Notes under the pieces: model-generated
Told to the model about the DNA's origin: nothing
Databases searched by the model: none
The model's input: the letters and a program-made list of their open reading frames with translations, nothing else
Assembly (NCBI RefSeq): GCF_041919455.1
Contig: NZ_JAYRTQ010000017.1
Coordinates: forward strand, 1 to 64,000
Direction: 5' to 3'
Length of the DNA stretch: 64,000 bases
Origin: Thermomonas sp041919455
Lineage (GTDB): Bacteria; Pseudomonadota; Gammaproteobacteria; Xanthomonadales; Xanthomonadaceae
Shown: one piece after another, positions 1 through 7,993 of the stretch
Layout: every line of letters begins with the position of its first letter
Position numbering within the stretch: position 1 is the stretch's first letter
Translations under genes and position numbers: made by a program

Positions 1-765
1 TCGCCGTTCCAGCACATCGAGATCTACGAGTCGACCGACTGGGGCAACGTCATGCTGATCGACGGCGCGATGATGCTGACCACCCGCGACAACTTCCTCT
101 ACCACGAGATGATGTCGCACCCGGCGCTGTTCACCCATGCCGACCCGAAGCGCGTGGTGATCATCGGCGGCGGCGACTGCGGCACCCTGCGCGAGGTGCT
201 GCGCCACCCGGGCGTCGCGAAAGCGACCCAGTGCGACATCGATGAACAAGTCACCCGCATGGCGGAAAAGTATTTCCCCGAGCTGTGTGAATCCAACCAT
301 GATCCGCGCGCCGAACTGCTGTTCGACGACGGCATCGCCTACATGGCGAACTGCGAGCCGGGCAGCGTGGACCTCGTGATCGTCGATTCCACCGATCCGG
401 TCGGCCCGGCCGAAGGCCTGTTCAACGCCGCGTTCTTCGCCAGCTGCCATCGCGCGCTGAAGGACGACGGCATCCTGGTGCAGCAGAGCGAATCGCCACT
501 GGTGCTGCTGGACCTGATCCGGGAAATGCGCGCGGAAATGGGCAAGGCCGGCTTCGCCAGCTTCCAGACCCTGCCGTTCCCGCAGCCCTGCTACCCCACC
601 GGCTGGTGGAGCTGCACGATGGCGAAGAAGGCGGCGAACGCCGATTTCGGTTTCCGCGAGGCCGATGCCCGCGGCAAGTCCTTCCGCACCGCCTACTACA
701 GCGCCGACCTGCACAAAGGCGCGCAGGCGCTGCCGCCGTTCGTGGCCCAGACACTGGCCGGCTGA
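1..765 (+). CDS. speE: Spermidine synthase, 5' end cut by the window edge
   Basis: Polyamine aminopropyltransferase: transfers the aminopropyl group of decarboxylated S-adenosylmethionine to putrescine, giving spermidine, in the cytoplasm. The frame is open from base 1, so the true start lies outside the window and about 254 residues are visible. The N-terminal beta-domain signature (GNVMLIDGAMMLTTRDNF) is followed by the nucleotide-binding loop IGGGDCGTLREVLRH, the acidic binding residue in CDIDE, and the catalytic-aspartate segment IVDSTDPVGPAEG. The C-terminal PCYPTGWWS motif is also typical of SpeE. The stop is TGA at 763-765. The next gene follows on the same strand about 90 bases later, with no obvious functional link. 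Identity is very secure; only the N-terminus is missing. Confidence 0.96.
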   Translation, partial: SPFQHIEIYESTDWGNVMLIDGAMMLTTRDNFLYHEMMSHPALFTHADPKRVVIIGGGDCGTLREVLRHPGVAKATQCDIDEQVTRMAEKYFPELCESNHDPRAELLFDDGIAYMANCEPGSVDLVIVDSTDPVGPAEGLFNAAFFASCHRALKDDGILVQQSESPLVLLDLIREMRAEMGKAGFASFQTLPFPQPCYPTGWWSCTMAKKAANADFGFREADARGKSFRTAYYSADLHKGAQALPPFVAQTLAG

Positions 766-855
766 CCGCCCGCCCCGCGGGAACTGCGACAGCGGGCACG
801 GAAGGCGTATCGTTGCGCCGATAGGGTGTCGGGTCGATCCGACGCAAGGGGGCGT

Positions 856-2769
856 GTGGCAGCGCAGTCGCGTCCAATCCGGGCATGCCTGCTGGCCGCG
901 CTGATGGCGTGGCCACTGGTGGCGTTCGCCGCCACGCCGCAGCATGCCGACGCCTACGAACCCACTTCGACCCGCACCGCCGCCTTCGATGCCACCCTGC
1001 AGAGGGTGGTCGGTCCGGAATGGCTGGAAAGCACGTTCGCTGCCTATGACGCCGACCTCGAGCGCCTGCGCGCCCTGCTCCCCGCCGGCGACATGCCGCG
1101 CGAGGTCCGTTTCCGCTCGGTGTACTGCGGCAGCAGCAAGTGGAAGGAACCCGAGCAGGGGCTGGCGTATTCGGACGAAGCACTGAGGCTGGCGCGCGAT
1201 GCCCGCGACGTGGCGTCGGAAGCGCGCGCGATGCTGTGCCGCGCCACCTACGTCATTCTGGTCAGCGGCTCGCAGCGCGGCCTGCCCGAGGTGGAAAAGG
1301 CCATCGCACTGCTGCAGGCCGTGGACGAACCGCAGCTGCTGGCGGAAGCACTGCAGATGCGCGGCGACATCCATTCGCTGCTGGGCGAGCAGGCGAAGGC
1401 GATGCTCGATTTCCAGCGCGCGCGCGCCGCCTACCGCGCATCCGGCATCGACCGTGAGGTGGAGTCGCTGATGCTGAGCATTGCGGTCGCATATCGGCGC
1501 ATGGGCGACTGGCCGCAGGCGCAGCGCTATTTCACCGCCGCGGTGAAACGCATGCAGGACAAGGGCGACTGGGAGAGCGTGGCCACCAACCTGAACGAGC
1601 TTGGCTACCTGCATGGGGAATCCGGCGCCCCGGAGAAGGCGCTGGCGTCCTTCCGCGAAGCCGAGCGGGTGGCGATCAAGCACGACGACGCCTACAACAT
1701 CAACGCGGCGCGCCTGGGCATCGCTGAAAGCCAGATCGCGCTTGGACAGCCGGACGCCGCTCTGAACATGCTGCGGCAGGCCCGGGCCGGTTACGCGGCC
1801 GAGCACGACGCCTCCAGCGAGGACATGCTGCTGATGATTACCGGCCAGGCGCTGGCGCGGCGGGGCCAGCATGCGGAGGCGCTTGCGCGCTACGAGCAGG
1901 CGCTGCCTCTGATCCAGCAGGACGGCAACGAGCGCTACCTGGCGATGCTGTTCAAGGCGCAGGCGGCCAGCAAGGAGGCGCTCGGCCAGGCCGGTGCCGC
2001 ACTGGCGGACTACAAACGCTACACCGACCTGCAGATGAAACTGCAGGGCAAGATGCGGCTGGAGCAGAGCCGCATGCTGGAATACGAGTACGAAATCCGG
2101 CTCCGCGATTTCGAGAACCGGCAGCTGCGCGCGGAAGCAACGATCAAGCAGCAGGAAGTGGCCGCGCTGGAAGCGCTGCGGCGCTGGCAGTGGCTGGCGA
2201 TCGGCTTGGGCGTGCTGCTGATGACCCTGCTCGCCCTGCTGGCATGGCGGCAGTGGCGCAAGTCGCGCCGGCTGCGCGACCTTACCCTGCTCGATCCGCT
2301 AACCGGGGTCGCCAACCGCCGCGGCATCGAGCGCGAGGCGGCCCGCGCGATCGGTGGCGCCACGCGGCCGGGCGATTCGGTCTCGCTGCTGATCCTCGAC
2401 CTCGACCATTTCAAGGCGATCAACGACCGCCACGGCCATGCGGTCGGCGACCGCGTGCTGCGCGCCGCCGCCGACGCCTGGCACACGGTCCTACGCGGCT
2501 GCGATCCGCTGGGCCGGATCGGCGGCGAGGAATTCGTGGTGGTCTGCGCGGACACCACGCTGGAACAGGCGATGGTGGTGGCGGAACGGCTGCGCGAGGC
2601 GACCGCCGCCCTGCGCTTCGACGACATCGACGCGGCGCTGCGGGTCACCGTGAGCATCGGCGTGGCGCAATCGCAGCGCAGCGGCGACACCCACGAAGGC
2701 GTGCTGGCGCGCGCCGATGCCGCGCTGTACCGGGCGAAGCAGCGCGGCCGCGACCGCGTCGAGCACTGA
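856..2769 (+). CDS. Secreted-TPR, membrane-anchored diguanylate cyclase (GGDEF)
   Basis: Probable diguanylate cyclase making c-di-GMP. Order of parts: signal peptide ending near AFA (mature ATPQHAD...), a helical tetratricopeptide-repeat sensor region of roughly 400 residues, a short coiled coil, one membrane segment (WLAIGLGVLLMTLLALLAW, encoded around 2190-2255), then a cytoplasmic GGDEF domain. The active-site loop reads RIGGEEF, a functional GGEEF variant, and the metal/substrate segment LDLDHFKAINDRHGH is intact. I chose GTG at 856 because AAGGGGG sits just before it; an in-frame GTG at 826 would add ten residues. The layout, with TPRs in the periplasm and the cyclase inside, resembles TPR-7TMR/TPR-GGDEF sensors, but the signal is unknown. 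It is followed by the convergent ABC operon. Confidence 0.9.
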   Translation: MAAQSRPIRACLLAALMAWPLVAFAATPQHADAYEPTSTRTAAFDATLQRVVGPEWLESTFAAYDADLERLRALLPAGDMPREVRFRSVYCGSSKWKEPEQGLAYSDEALRLARDARDVASEARAMLCRATYVILVSGSQRGLPEVEKAIALLQAVDEPQLLAEALQMRGDIHSLLGEQAKAMLDFQRARAAYRASGIDREVESLMLSIAVAYRRMGDWPQAQRYFTAAVKRMQDKGDWESVATNLNELGYLHGESGAPEKALASFREAERVAIKHDDAYNINAARLGIAESQIALGQPDAALNMLRQARAGYAAEHDASSEDMLLMITGQALARRGQHAEALARYEQALPLIQQDGNERYLAMLFKAQAASKEALGQAGAALADYKRYTDLQMKLQGKMRLEQSRMLEYEYEIRLRDFENRQLRAEATIKQQEVAALEALRRWQWLAIGLGVLLMTLLALLAWRQWRKSRRLRDLTLLDPLTGVANRRGIEREAARAIGGATRPGDSVSLLILDLDHFKAINDRHGHAVGDRVLRAAADAWHTVLRGCDPLGRIGGEEFVVVCADTTLEQAMVVAERLREATAALRFDDIDAALRVTVSIGVAQSQRSGDTHEGVLARADAALYRAKQRGRDRVEH

Positions 2770-2853
2770 CCGATACAGCGTGGTGCCGTACCCGAATCAC
2801 CATGGAATCACTTGAGGTCATCCACCTGCGACTCCGTCACCGCCTCGGTAACG

Positions 2854-3552
2854 CTAGCTGTCCCGAGCCGGAGAAATTGCACCGTCTTGCATGGCAATGC
2901 GGCGGCCGGCAACGCCAGCACAGGCTTCCGAGTGGGTCACCATCAATATGGTCCCACCGTTTCTGTGTACACCTGCAAGCAGCTCCATGACTGCTTCACC
3001 ACTGGACGAATCCAGGTTTCCCGTAGGTTCATCCGCAAGAATCAGGCGAGGCCTTCCAACCAGCGCGCGGGCAATCGCCACGCGCTGCTGCTGCCCGCCA
3101 GAGAGCTGTGCTGGTCGATGATCAAGACGGTGGCCCATCCCGACCTGTTCCAGCGCCTGCGCTGCACGCGCCATGCGCTCGCGCTTTGCCACGCCGCGAA
3201 ACTCGAGAGGCAGGGCGACGTTTTCGCAGGCTGTCAGTTCATCAATCAGGTTGAATGCCTGGAAGATAAAGCCAATCTCGCGGTTTCGGATTTGCGCGCG
3301 CTGTCCAGCGGACAGGCTTCCGATCTCGTGTCCGGCGAGCTTGTACGATCCGCCAGTGACCTGATCGAGCAGTCCAACCACGCTGAGCAGTGTGGATTTC
3401 CCACAGCCGGATGAACCGGTGATGGCGATGAATTCGCCTGGATCGACACGCAGATCGATGCCGCACAGCGCATGCGTTTCGACCGTATCCGTGCGGAAGA
3501 TCCGGGTGACACCGTTCAGTTCGATCAGGGATGCGCTATCGGAAGGGTTCAT
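2854..3552 (-). CDS. ABC transporter ATP-binding protein, MacB/LolD type
   Basis: Cytoplasmic ATPase of a tripartite efflux system, 232 residues. Walker A is GSSGCGKST (about residues 46-54), the Q-loop lies in GFIFQAFNL, the signature is LSGGQQQR, Walker B is LILADEPTG, and the switch histidine is in VTHS. The tract between Walker A and signature is of the MacB/LolD/FtsE class, whose partners are FtsX-like mechanotransmission permeases, and exactly such a permease lies upstream. Its ATG overlaps the stop of the adaptor gene by four bases (ATGA), so the two are translationally coupled. It is the last gene of the minus-strand operon starting at 7910. The cargo is unknown; the small secreted peptide at the operon head is the obvious candidate. 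Confidence 0.93.
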   Translation of the reverse strand: MNPSDSASLIELNGVTRIFRTDTVETHALCGIDLRVDPGEFIAITGSSGCGKSTLLSVVGLLDQVTGGSYKLAGHEIGSLSAGQRAQIRNREIGFIFQAFNLIDELTACENVALPLEFRGVAKRERMARAAQALEQVGMGHRLDHRPAQLSGGQQQRVAIARALVGRPRLILADEPTGNLDSSSGEAVMELLAGVHRNGGTILMVTHSEACAGVAGRRIAMQDGAISPARDS

Positions 3553-4835
3553 TGCAGTCGGAAGGCAAGAGGGTTGTTCCAGTCGGAAAGATTCGACAAC
3601 ACGATGCGGTCGCCTTGCTTCAGCCCGCTGACGATCTCGATGCGATCCGACGACGCTCGTCCGTAACGCACCGAAACGCGTTCGGCGCGGTTGTCGCTGT
3701 CTAGCCGATACAGACTGCCGGTCGAGTCCGGCCGTGCCTCTGGTGGCCGTGGGATCGTCATTACGTTGGCGATTCGATCGATGCGCACCGTGCCGGTAAT
3801 GCCTAGCTCGGGCCGCGCCTCCGCTGGCAACGGGCCATCCGGTTCGACCAACACTTCCACCGCAGCGTTCTGCACCCCGGGTGCGACGCGTGCGATATGG
3901 CCGACAAAGGTCGCGCTGCGCAGGTCGATCAACGCTTTCATGCCCGGCACAATGTCCTTGGCCTGCGCTTCCGGTACGCTGAGCCTGGCTTGTAGCGGTG
4001 ATGTCTGCACGATCAGGCCGAGCGGTGCGCCCACTGCCACCTGTTTGCCCTCCGTGGCTTCGATCGATTGCACAACACCATCGATGCCGGCGCGCACGCG
4101 AAGCGCATCGGCCTGTCGTTCCCGCTGTTCGACCGCCTGTCGCAACTGCTCGATGCGCGCCTTGCCCGCTTCGACCTGCTCCGCCACGTTGCGGCGCAAA
4201 CCGGCAAGACGGCGGCCACCGATCCGCAATTGTTCGGTCAAGGCTTCAAGCTTCTGCCGTGTCTGCATGTGCTGGAGGTCCGAAATCAACTTCATGTCCA
4301 GCAGCTTGGCTTCCCGCTCGGCCTGTAAACGGGTGTAGCCGTGGTCGGATCGCAGGGTCGCAAGCGAGGATTCCAGATCCATGACCTGGCCTTCCAGCGT
4401 GAGGCGCTTGGAAATTTCGTCCGACAGCGCTGCGGTCAGCGCGCTGCGGGCCGTGATGAGCTGATCCTGCAGTTCAGGATTGCTCATTTCCATCACCACG
4501 TCATCGGCCCTGACACGCGTGCCCGGTTGCGCCACGATGCGTTCCACCGTCGCCATTGATTGCGCGGTCAACCAGCGCTGGACCTTGGGGGTCAGCACCC
4601 CGGTTCCGCGCACCGTGCGCTCGAAATCGCCGAAGCGTACGCTGTCGATCCACAGCCGGTCGGCGGCGATGCGCGGAACCCCGGGGGCAAGCCAGCGATA
4701 GGCAACGGTACCGGTCAGCAACAGGATGCAGATGACCGCGCTCGCTTGCATGGTCCGCCGCGTGCGTCGCTGCGGATGATCCATGCGGGCAATATCCATC
4801 TGCCCGATGACGAACGGCTTGTCGGGTTTGTTCAC
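3549..4835 (-). CDS. Periplasmic adaptor (HlyD/MacA-like membrane fusion protein)
   Basis: Adaptor joining the inner-membrane ABC permease to an outer-membrane channel. Start chosen at GTG 4835: it is preceded by GAGGAA at the end of the permease gene with about seven bases spacing, and lies four bases after the permease stop; the open frame extends upstream without an SD. The protein (about 428 residues) has a short cytoplasmic N-terminus, one membrane anchor (ASAVICILLLTGTVAYRWL), a lipoyl-like half motif, a long alpha-helical hairpin (about residues 110-240), a second lipoyl half around the GIDGVVQSIEATEGKQV segment, then beta-barrel and membrane-proximal domains. No outer-membrane TolC partner is encoded nearby, so a housekeeping TolC is presumably used. 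Family assignment is firm; substrate is not known. Confidence 0.9.
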   Translation of the reverse strand: MNKPDKPFVIGQMDIARMDHPQRRTRRTMQASAVICILLLTGTVAYRWLAPGVPRIAADRLWIDSVRFGDFERTVRGTGVLTPKVQRWLTAQSMATVERIVAQPGTRVRADDVVMEMSNPELQDQLITARSALTAALSDEISKRLTLEGQVMDLESSLATLRSDHGYTRLQAEREAKLLDMKLISDLQHMQTRQKLEALTEQLRIGGRRLAGLRRNVAEQVEAGKARIEQLRQAVEQRERQADALRVRAGIDGVVQSIEATEGKQVAVGAPLGLIVQTSPLQARLSVPEAQAKDIVPGMKALIDLRSATFVGHIARVAPGVQNAAVEVLVEPDGPLPAEARPELGITGTVRIDRIANVMTIPRPPEARPDSTGSLYRLDSDNRAERVSVRYGRASSDRIEIVSGLKQGDRIVLSNLSDWNNPLAFRLQ

Positions 4836-4839
4836 GTCT

Positions 4840-7215
4840 TCATTCCTCGCGCAGATGCTGTGCCAGGGGTTTGGCGAAGAATTCGCGCAGCAGGATCGCG
4901 GCGGCACCAACGCACGCCAGTGCCATCAGCAAGGCGCTACACACGGGCATGGCCCAAGCAAAGTCGGCAGGCTTGAGCATGCCCCGAGATGCGAGCGATG
5001 GCCCGGCCAGCCACATCGCCAGCATGCCCAGGATCGTGCCCAACAAGATGGCAATCAGCACGCCGCGTGCACCGTGCCAAGCCGTGGCCAGCGGACCTTC
5101 GCCAAGACTGGCGCGAACGGCCAACATGCGCCGCCGCCGGCGCACTTCCAGGGTCACGATGGACAGGATGGTCAACGCGGAAATGATGATCGTGATGGCT
5201 GCGGCTATCAGGCCCAACAGGGCGCGGCTGCGGTATTGCGCCAGCGCCTCCTCGGCTTTCTCTGCCAGGTTGGCTGGCTCGCCGAAGCGTACGCGACCCC
5301 CATCGACGCGAACGCCGGTCTCCGCCAGATCGGCCGCCTGTTCTGCCGTATTCGGACCGCGCAGCACGAGATTCGCGATCATGGGGGAATCGCCAAGCGT
5401 CACGTACCCCACCGGCGCTTCCTTGTCGGGGTCAGGTCCATACGGGATGCGATCCACGATGCCGACGATGCGCCACGGCATGCTCAATTCATCGTACAGA
5501 TTCATGCCAAGCACATCGTTCTTGCCGGTTGCCTGTACCAGCCGCTGCGCGGCCTGCGCATCCAGCACCAGCTCCATGGCGCTGAGGCTGGTGTCGAAGG
5601 CGCGTCCGGCACGCAAATCGGCACCGATTGCCTGCATGCCCTCCGCATCCGCTTCGTTGAGCAGCACTTTCAGTACTGGCGGCCCGCCTGCGTCCAGGGA
5701 ATAGGCACTCAACGCCTCCTTGGCCGTAGACAGGGGGCGGATTTTCACGAAGCCCAGCGCCTGCGTACGTGGCAGCTGTGCACGTACGCCACGTACGACG
5801 GCTTCACGCCGGCCGTGATCCAGGCTTGCGCCGCTAGAACCGAAGTCAGTGTTGATAAACAGCGCCCACACCTGACCGGCTCCTTGCTGTGACAGTGCCT
5901 GCCACACCCTCAGCGCGTTGACCGTTTGCAGCGTACCGAACAGCAGGGCGATGCTGGCCAGCATGGTCACCAGTGCTGCCATCGGACGGAACAGCCGTTC
6001 GACCTTGCCTGTCGTTGTCCGCAAGTTGCCAGCGTCGTACCGCAAGCCGGCCAGATGCACCACGGCCAGCCCCAGCAGCCAGCCGAACACGGTCACCGCC
6101 AGCACGATGGCAAGCCAGGCCCGCCACGAATCGCGGTTTTTGTACTCCGCCGACCACGCCAGCAGGGCATAAATGGCCGAATCCTGCTGCAACAGCGCCG
6201 ACATCACACGTTCCAGTGGCAGCGCCAGCAACGCACCGGCAAGCACAGGAAGCACCACGAAACCAAGCCCCAGCAGCGCATGCGTGCGCCGCGGAATGCC
6301 AAGCTGGAGGAAGGTCCATTCGCTCTGAATCTTGCCGGCTCGCAGCAGCGCCGACCAAGCGGCAAGATTGGCGGTGGCCACCACCAGCATCACCGCACAC
6401 AGCACAAGGTACAGCCAGGAACTGGTATCGGCCGTGCGGCGCATGTCGGGCTGATTGGTGATGCCGGGCACCGCGCGGAAACTGTCGAATGGCGGCTCGG
6501 CCAAGTCGCGGCGCGACAGCGCGCGCTGCAGCTTGCCGCGAAAGACCGCCGCCTGTCCGCGCGCAGGAATGGCCATTGTCCAGTAAAACCCATCGATGCC
6601 TTTGACTGTCGTAGTGGGGGACAGCAGGTCATGACCCAGGCGCCAATCCACCCAGACGTCCGTTTCGTGATCCCACAGGCCGTTGAAATCGCGTGCAATG
6701 CCGACCACACGCAGGGCACGCCCGGCCACCTGCAACGTCTCGGGCGGCGATTGCAGCCCCATGCGTGCGATGAATTGCTCGGACACGACGCAAGTGGGGG
6801 CAGTGCGATCGTCGCCGAATTGCCGTGCATCCCCGCCCTTGATCGCCACCCCAAGCGCAGTGAAGAAGTTCGGCGACACCACGTCCACGGCCGCCTCATG
6901 CTCCGCACCGACGATGCCAATATCGATCATCCGCGCACCGGAGGAGGAAATCACCGCGCCGCTGTCGCCCATCTCTTCCTGCATCGCGATGATCTGCGGT
7001 GGAAACAGGAATAGATCGAAGTCCCTCGCCGTGATGTGCGCGAAAATACTGACGGGCTCGCCCGCAAAATTCGTGCCCTGCGGATGACCGCCGCGCAGCA
7101 CCGCATGCAGGTTCAGTGCGGCCAGCGTTGCCGCAAACGCAACGGCCAGCCCCAGCACGGTCAGCACAAGGCTTGGGGCGCGGCCCAGTAGGCTGCGCAG
7201 CAAAAAGGCGTGCAT
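4840..7215 (-). CDS. Duplicated FtsX/MacB-like ABC permease
   Basis: Inner-membrane permease of about 791 residues. Eight membrane segments are visible at roughly residues 15-39, 267-292, 313-336, 366-390, 413-433, 668-692, 714-738 and 757-782. Two large periplasmic domains (about 40-265 and 434-667) carry MacB periplasmic-core features such as VVSEQFIARM and RALRVVGIARD. This is two FtsX-like four-helix units fused into one chain, so a single subunit could act where MacB-type pumps use a homodimer; that is an inference from layout. The start is ATG 7215 (TTG 7218 precedes it directly). It sits between the TonB-C-like gene (44-base gap) and the adaptor (4-base gap). The arrangement implies mechanotransmission-type export of a periplasmic substrate rather than transport through the membrane. 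Confidence 0.87.
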   Translation of the reverse strand: MHAFLLRSLLGRAPSLVLTVLGLAVAFAATLAALNLHAVLRGGHPQGTNFAGEPVSIFAHITARDFDLFLFPPQIIAMQEEMGDSGAVISSSGARMIDIGIVGAEHEAAVDVVSPNFFTALGVAIKGGDARQFGDDRTAPTCVVSEQFIARMGLQSPPETLQVAGRALRVVGIARDFNGLWDHETDVWVDWRLGHDLLSPTTTVKGIDGFYWTMAIPARGQAAVFRGKLQRALSRRDLAEPPFDSFRAVPGITNQPDMRRTADTSSWLYLVLCAVMLVVATANLAAWSALLRAGKIQSEWTFLQLGIPRRTHALLGLGFVVLPVLAGALLALPLERVMSALLQQDSAIYALLAWSAEYKNRDSWRAWLAIVLAVTVFGWLLGLAVVHLAGLRYDAGNLRTTTGKVERLFRPMAALVTMLASIALLFGTLQTVNALRVWQALSQQGAGQVWALFINTDFGSSGASLDHGRREAVVRGVRAQLPRTQALGFVKIRPLSTAKEALSAYSLDAGGPPVLKVLLNEADAEGMQAIGADLRAGRAFDTSLSAMELVLDAQAAQRLVQATGKNDVLGMNLYDELSMPWRIVGIVDRIPYGPDPDKEAPVGYVTLGDSPMIANLVLRGPNTAEQAADLAETGVRVDGGRVRFGEPANLAEKAEEALAQYRSRALLGLIAAAITIIISALTILSIVTLEVRRRRRMLAVRASLGEGPLATAWHGARGVLIAILLGTILGMLAMWLAGPSLASRGMLKPADFAWAMPVCSALLMALACVGAAAILLREFFAKPLAQHLREE

Positions 7216-7262
7216 CAACGCATCCCTGCTTGTGCTCTCATGCGTTCAGGCCGGCCGTGCGG

Positions 7263-7673
7263 CTACTTTTTTGGGATGAAATAAGGCTTGGGCCCGTGCA
7301 CGCGCACTGGCCTGCGCGCGCTGTTTTGCGGCGTTGGACGATAGCGATAGAACATCACCGAAGCGATGAACGGCTTGGGATCGACATGGGCGGGGGTGAT
7401 GGACTTGAACTTGAAATCCACCGGCACGCCCTTTTCGTTGATGGTGACCTCGTAATCCAGCACGACACGCCCATGCTTGTCGACCAGCTCAAATACGGCC
7501 CGAACCAGCGGCGGCATCTTGGGGGCCATGTCTTCCTGGGCAGGACGCCAGTACTGCTTCACCTCTTTTTGCGATACGTCGCGCGGCATTTGATCTGCGG
7601 CCACGCAGGCGGAGGCAAGAAGCGCTTGCAGTAGCAGGATGCAGAGCCATGCAATGATCCGTTGTTGATTCAT
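7263..7673 (-). CDS. Small secreted protein with TonB C-terminal-like domain
   Basis: Protein of 136 residues with a signal peptide (hydrophobic IIAWLCILLLQALLASACVA, cleavage or lipidation around residues 23-26). The remainder resembles a TonB C-terminal fold: a charged strand FELVDKHGRVVLDYEVTINEKGVPVDFKF, then a conserved aromatic tail FYRYRPTPQN. It lacks the Pro-rich linker and the cytoplasmic/TM anchor of true TonB, so it is not expected to energise receptors; stand-alone TonB_C proteins may bind partners in the periplasm. SD AAAGGTGAAG lies just before ATG 7673. It is the second gene of the operon, after the small peptide and an intervening hairpin. Function unknown; an immunity or accessory role for the exporter is only a guess. 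The domain call is by eye. Confidence 0.7.
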   Translation of the reverse strand: MNQQRIIAWLCILLLQALLASACVAADQMPRDVSQKEVKQYWRPAQEDMAPKMPPLVRAVFELVDKHGRVVLDYEVTINEKGVPVDFKFKSITPAHVDPKPFIASVMFYRYRPTPQNSARRPVRVHGPKPYFIPKK

Positions 7674-7698
7674 TTCTTCACCTTTCCAGTTACCAAAA

Positions 7699-7722
7699 CA
7701 GCGCCGGCATAAGCCGGCGCTG
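7699..7722 (-). terminator. Hairpin terminator or attenuator after the small peptide gene
   Basis: Perfect 10-base-pair stem (CAGCGCCGGC / GCCGGCGCTG) with a four-base loop, followed on the minus strand by TTTTGG. It lies nine bases after the stop of the 59-residue peptide gene and upstream of the exporter genes. The U-run is short, so it may partly terminate transcription, giving more peptide mRNA than exporter mRNA, as in many peptide/exporter operons. No other promoter is obvious between it and 7673. Confidence 0.7.
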
Positions 7723-7730
7723 TAGCTACA

Positions 7731-7910
7731 TCAGGTGCACCGCCACGAATCGTGGAAAATGGCGTAATTTCCGTTGCCGTCCCACACAACGTAGTCAGAA
7801 CCTGCGCATGCCCCTGACCATCCAGGCGGCAAGGCTTGAGCATTACCCATCGGCAGCAATGCCGCGCCTACTGCGATCACCGCTCCCAGCACCATCGTAC
7901 GAAGCTGCAT
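7731..7910 (-). CDS. Small secreted two-cysteine peptide (59 residues) heading an ABC efflux operon
   Basis: A short gene easily missed by length cut-offs. Read on the minus strand from ATG 7910 it gives 59 residues: a textbook signal peptide (MQLRTMVLGAVIAVGAALLP, cleavage after AQA near residue 26) and a 33-residue mature part beginning LPPGWSGACAG and ending FHDSWRCT. The two cysteines (35 and 58) could form one disulfide; the mature part is rich in Trp, Gly, Asp and Tyr. An SD (GGAG) is seven bases before the ATG, the stop is TGA, and a hairpin terminator follows at once. A strong promoter with a C15 spacer lies about 50 bases upstream. I recognise no family. Candidate roles, all inferred: toxin/bacteriocin, signal, or envelope-stress-like substrate of the MacAB-type exporter encoded downstream. 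Confidence 0.72.
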   Translation of the reverse strand: MQLRTMVLGAVIAVGAALLPMGNAQALPPGWSGACAGSDYVVWDGNGNYAIFHDSWRCT

Positions 7911-7958
7911 CCTTGGCTCTCCAATGTGTGACCCGCGTCACTGCGGGACGGGCAGTCG

Positions 7959-7986
7959 AACATAGGGGGGGGGGGGGGGATGTCAA
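7959..7986 (-). promoter_or_regulatory. Sigma-70-type promoter whose spacer is a C15 run (probable phase-variable switch)
   Basis: On the minus strand TTGACA (7986-7981) is a perfect -35 box and TATGTT (7964-7959) a good -10 box. The 16-base spacer is T followed by fifteen C. The -10 lies about 48 bases before the ATG of the small peptide gene. Slippage of one repeat unit would change the spacer to 15 or 17 bases, and 17 is the optimum for sigma-70. Promoters of this form control phase variation in other bacteria, for example Neisseria porA. The boxes are seen directly; switching is inferred. Confidence 0.75.
7965..7979. repeat. Homopolymer tract, G15 (C15 on the minus strand)
   Basis: Fifteen consecutive G on the given strand. 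It is the longest single-base run I noticed in the window. It is confined to the promoter spacer described at 7959-7986 and lies in the 83-base gap between the glnB stop and the peptide gene. Length may vary between cells or be misjudged by sequencing. Confidence 0.95.
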
Positions 7987-7993
7987 CACCGAC

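Noticed and set aside
422..1183. Minus-strand frame over speE and the GGDEF gene
   Set aside because: Arg/Pro-rich antisense translation without SD or domain pattern, overlapping two well-supported genes.
7263..7673. True TonB energy transducer
   Set aside because: It has a cleavable-type signal and no proline-rich linker; only the C-terminal-like domain is present.
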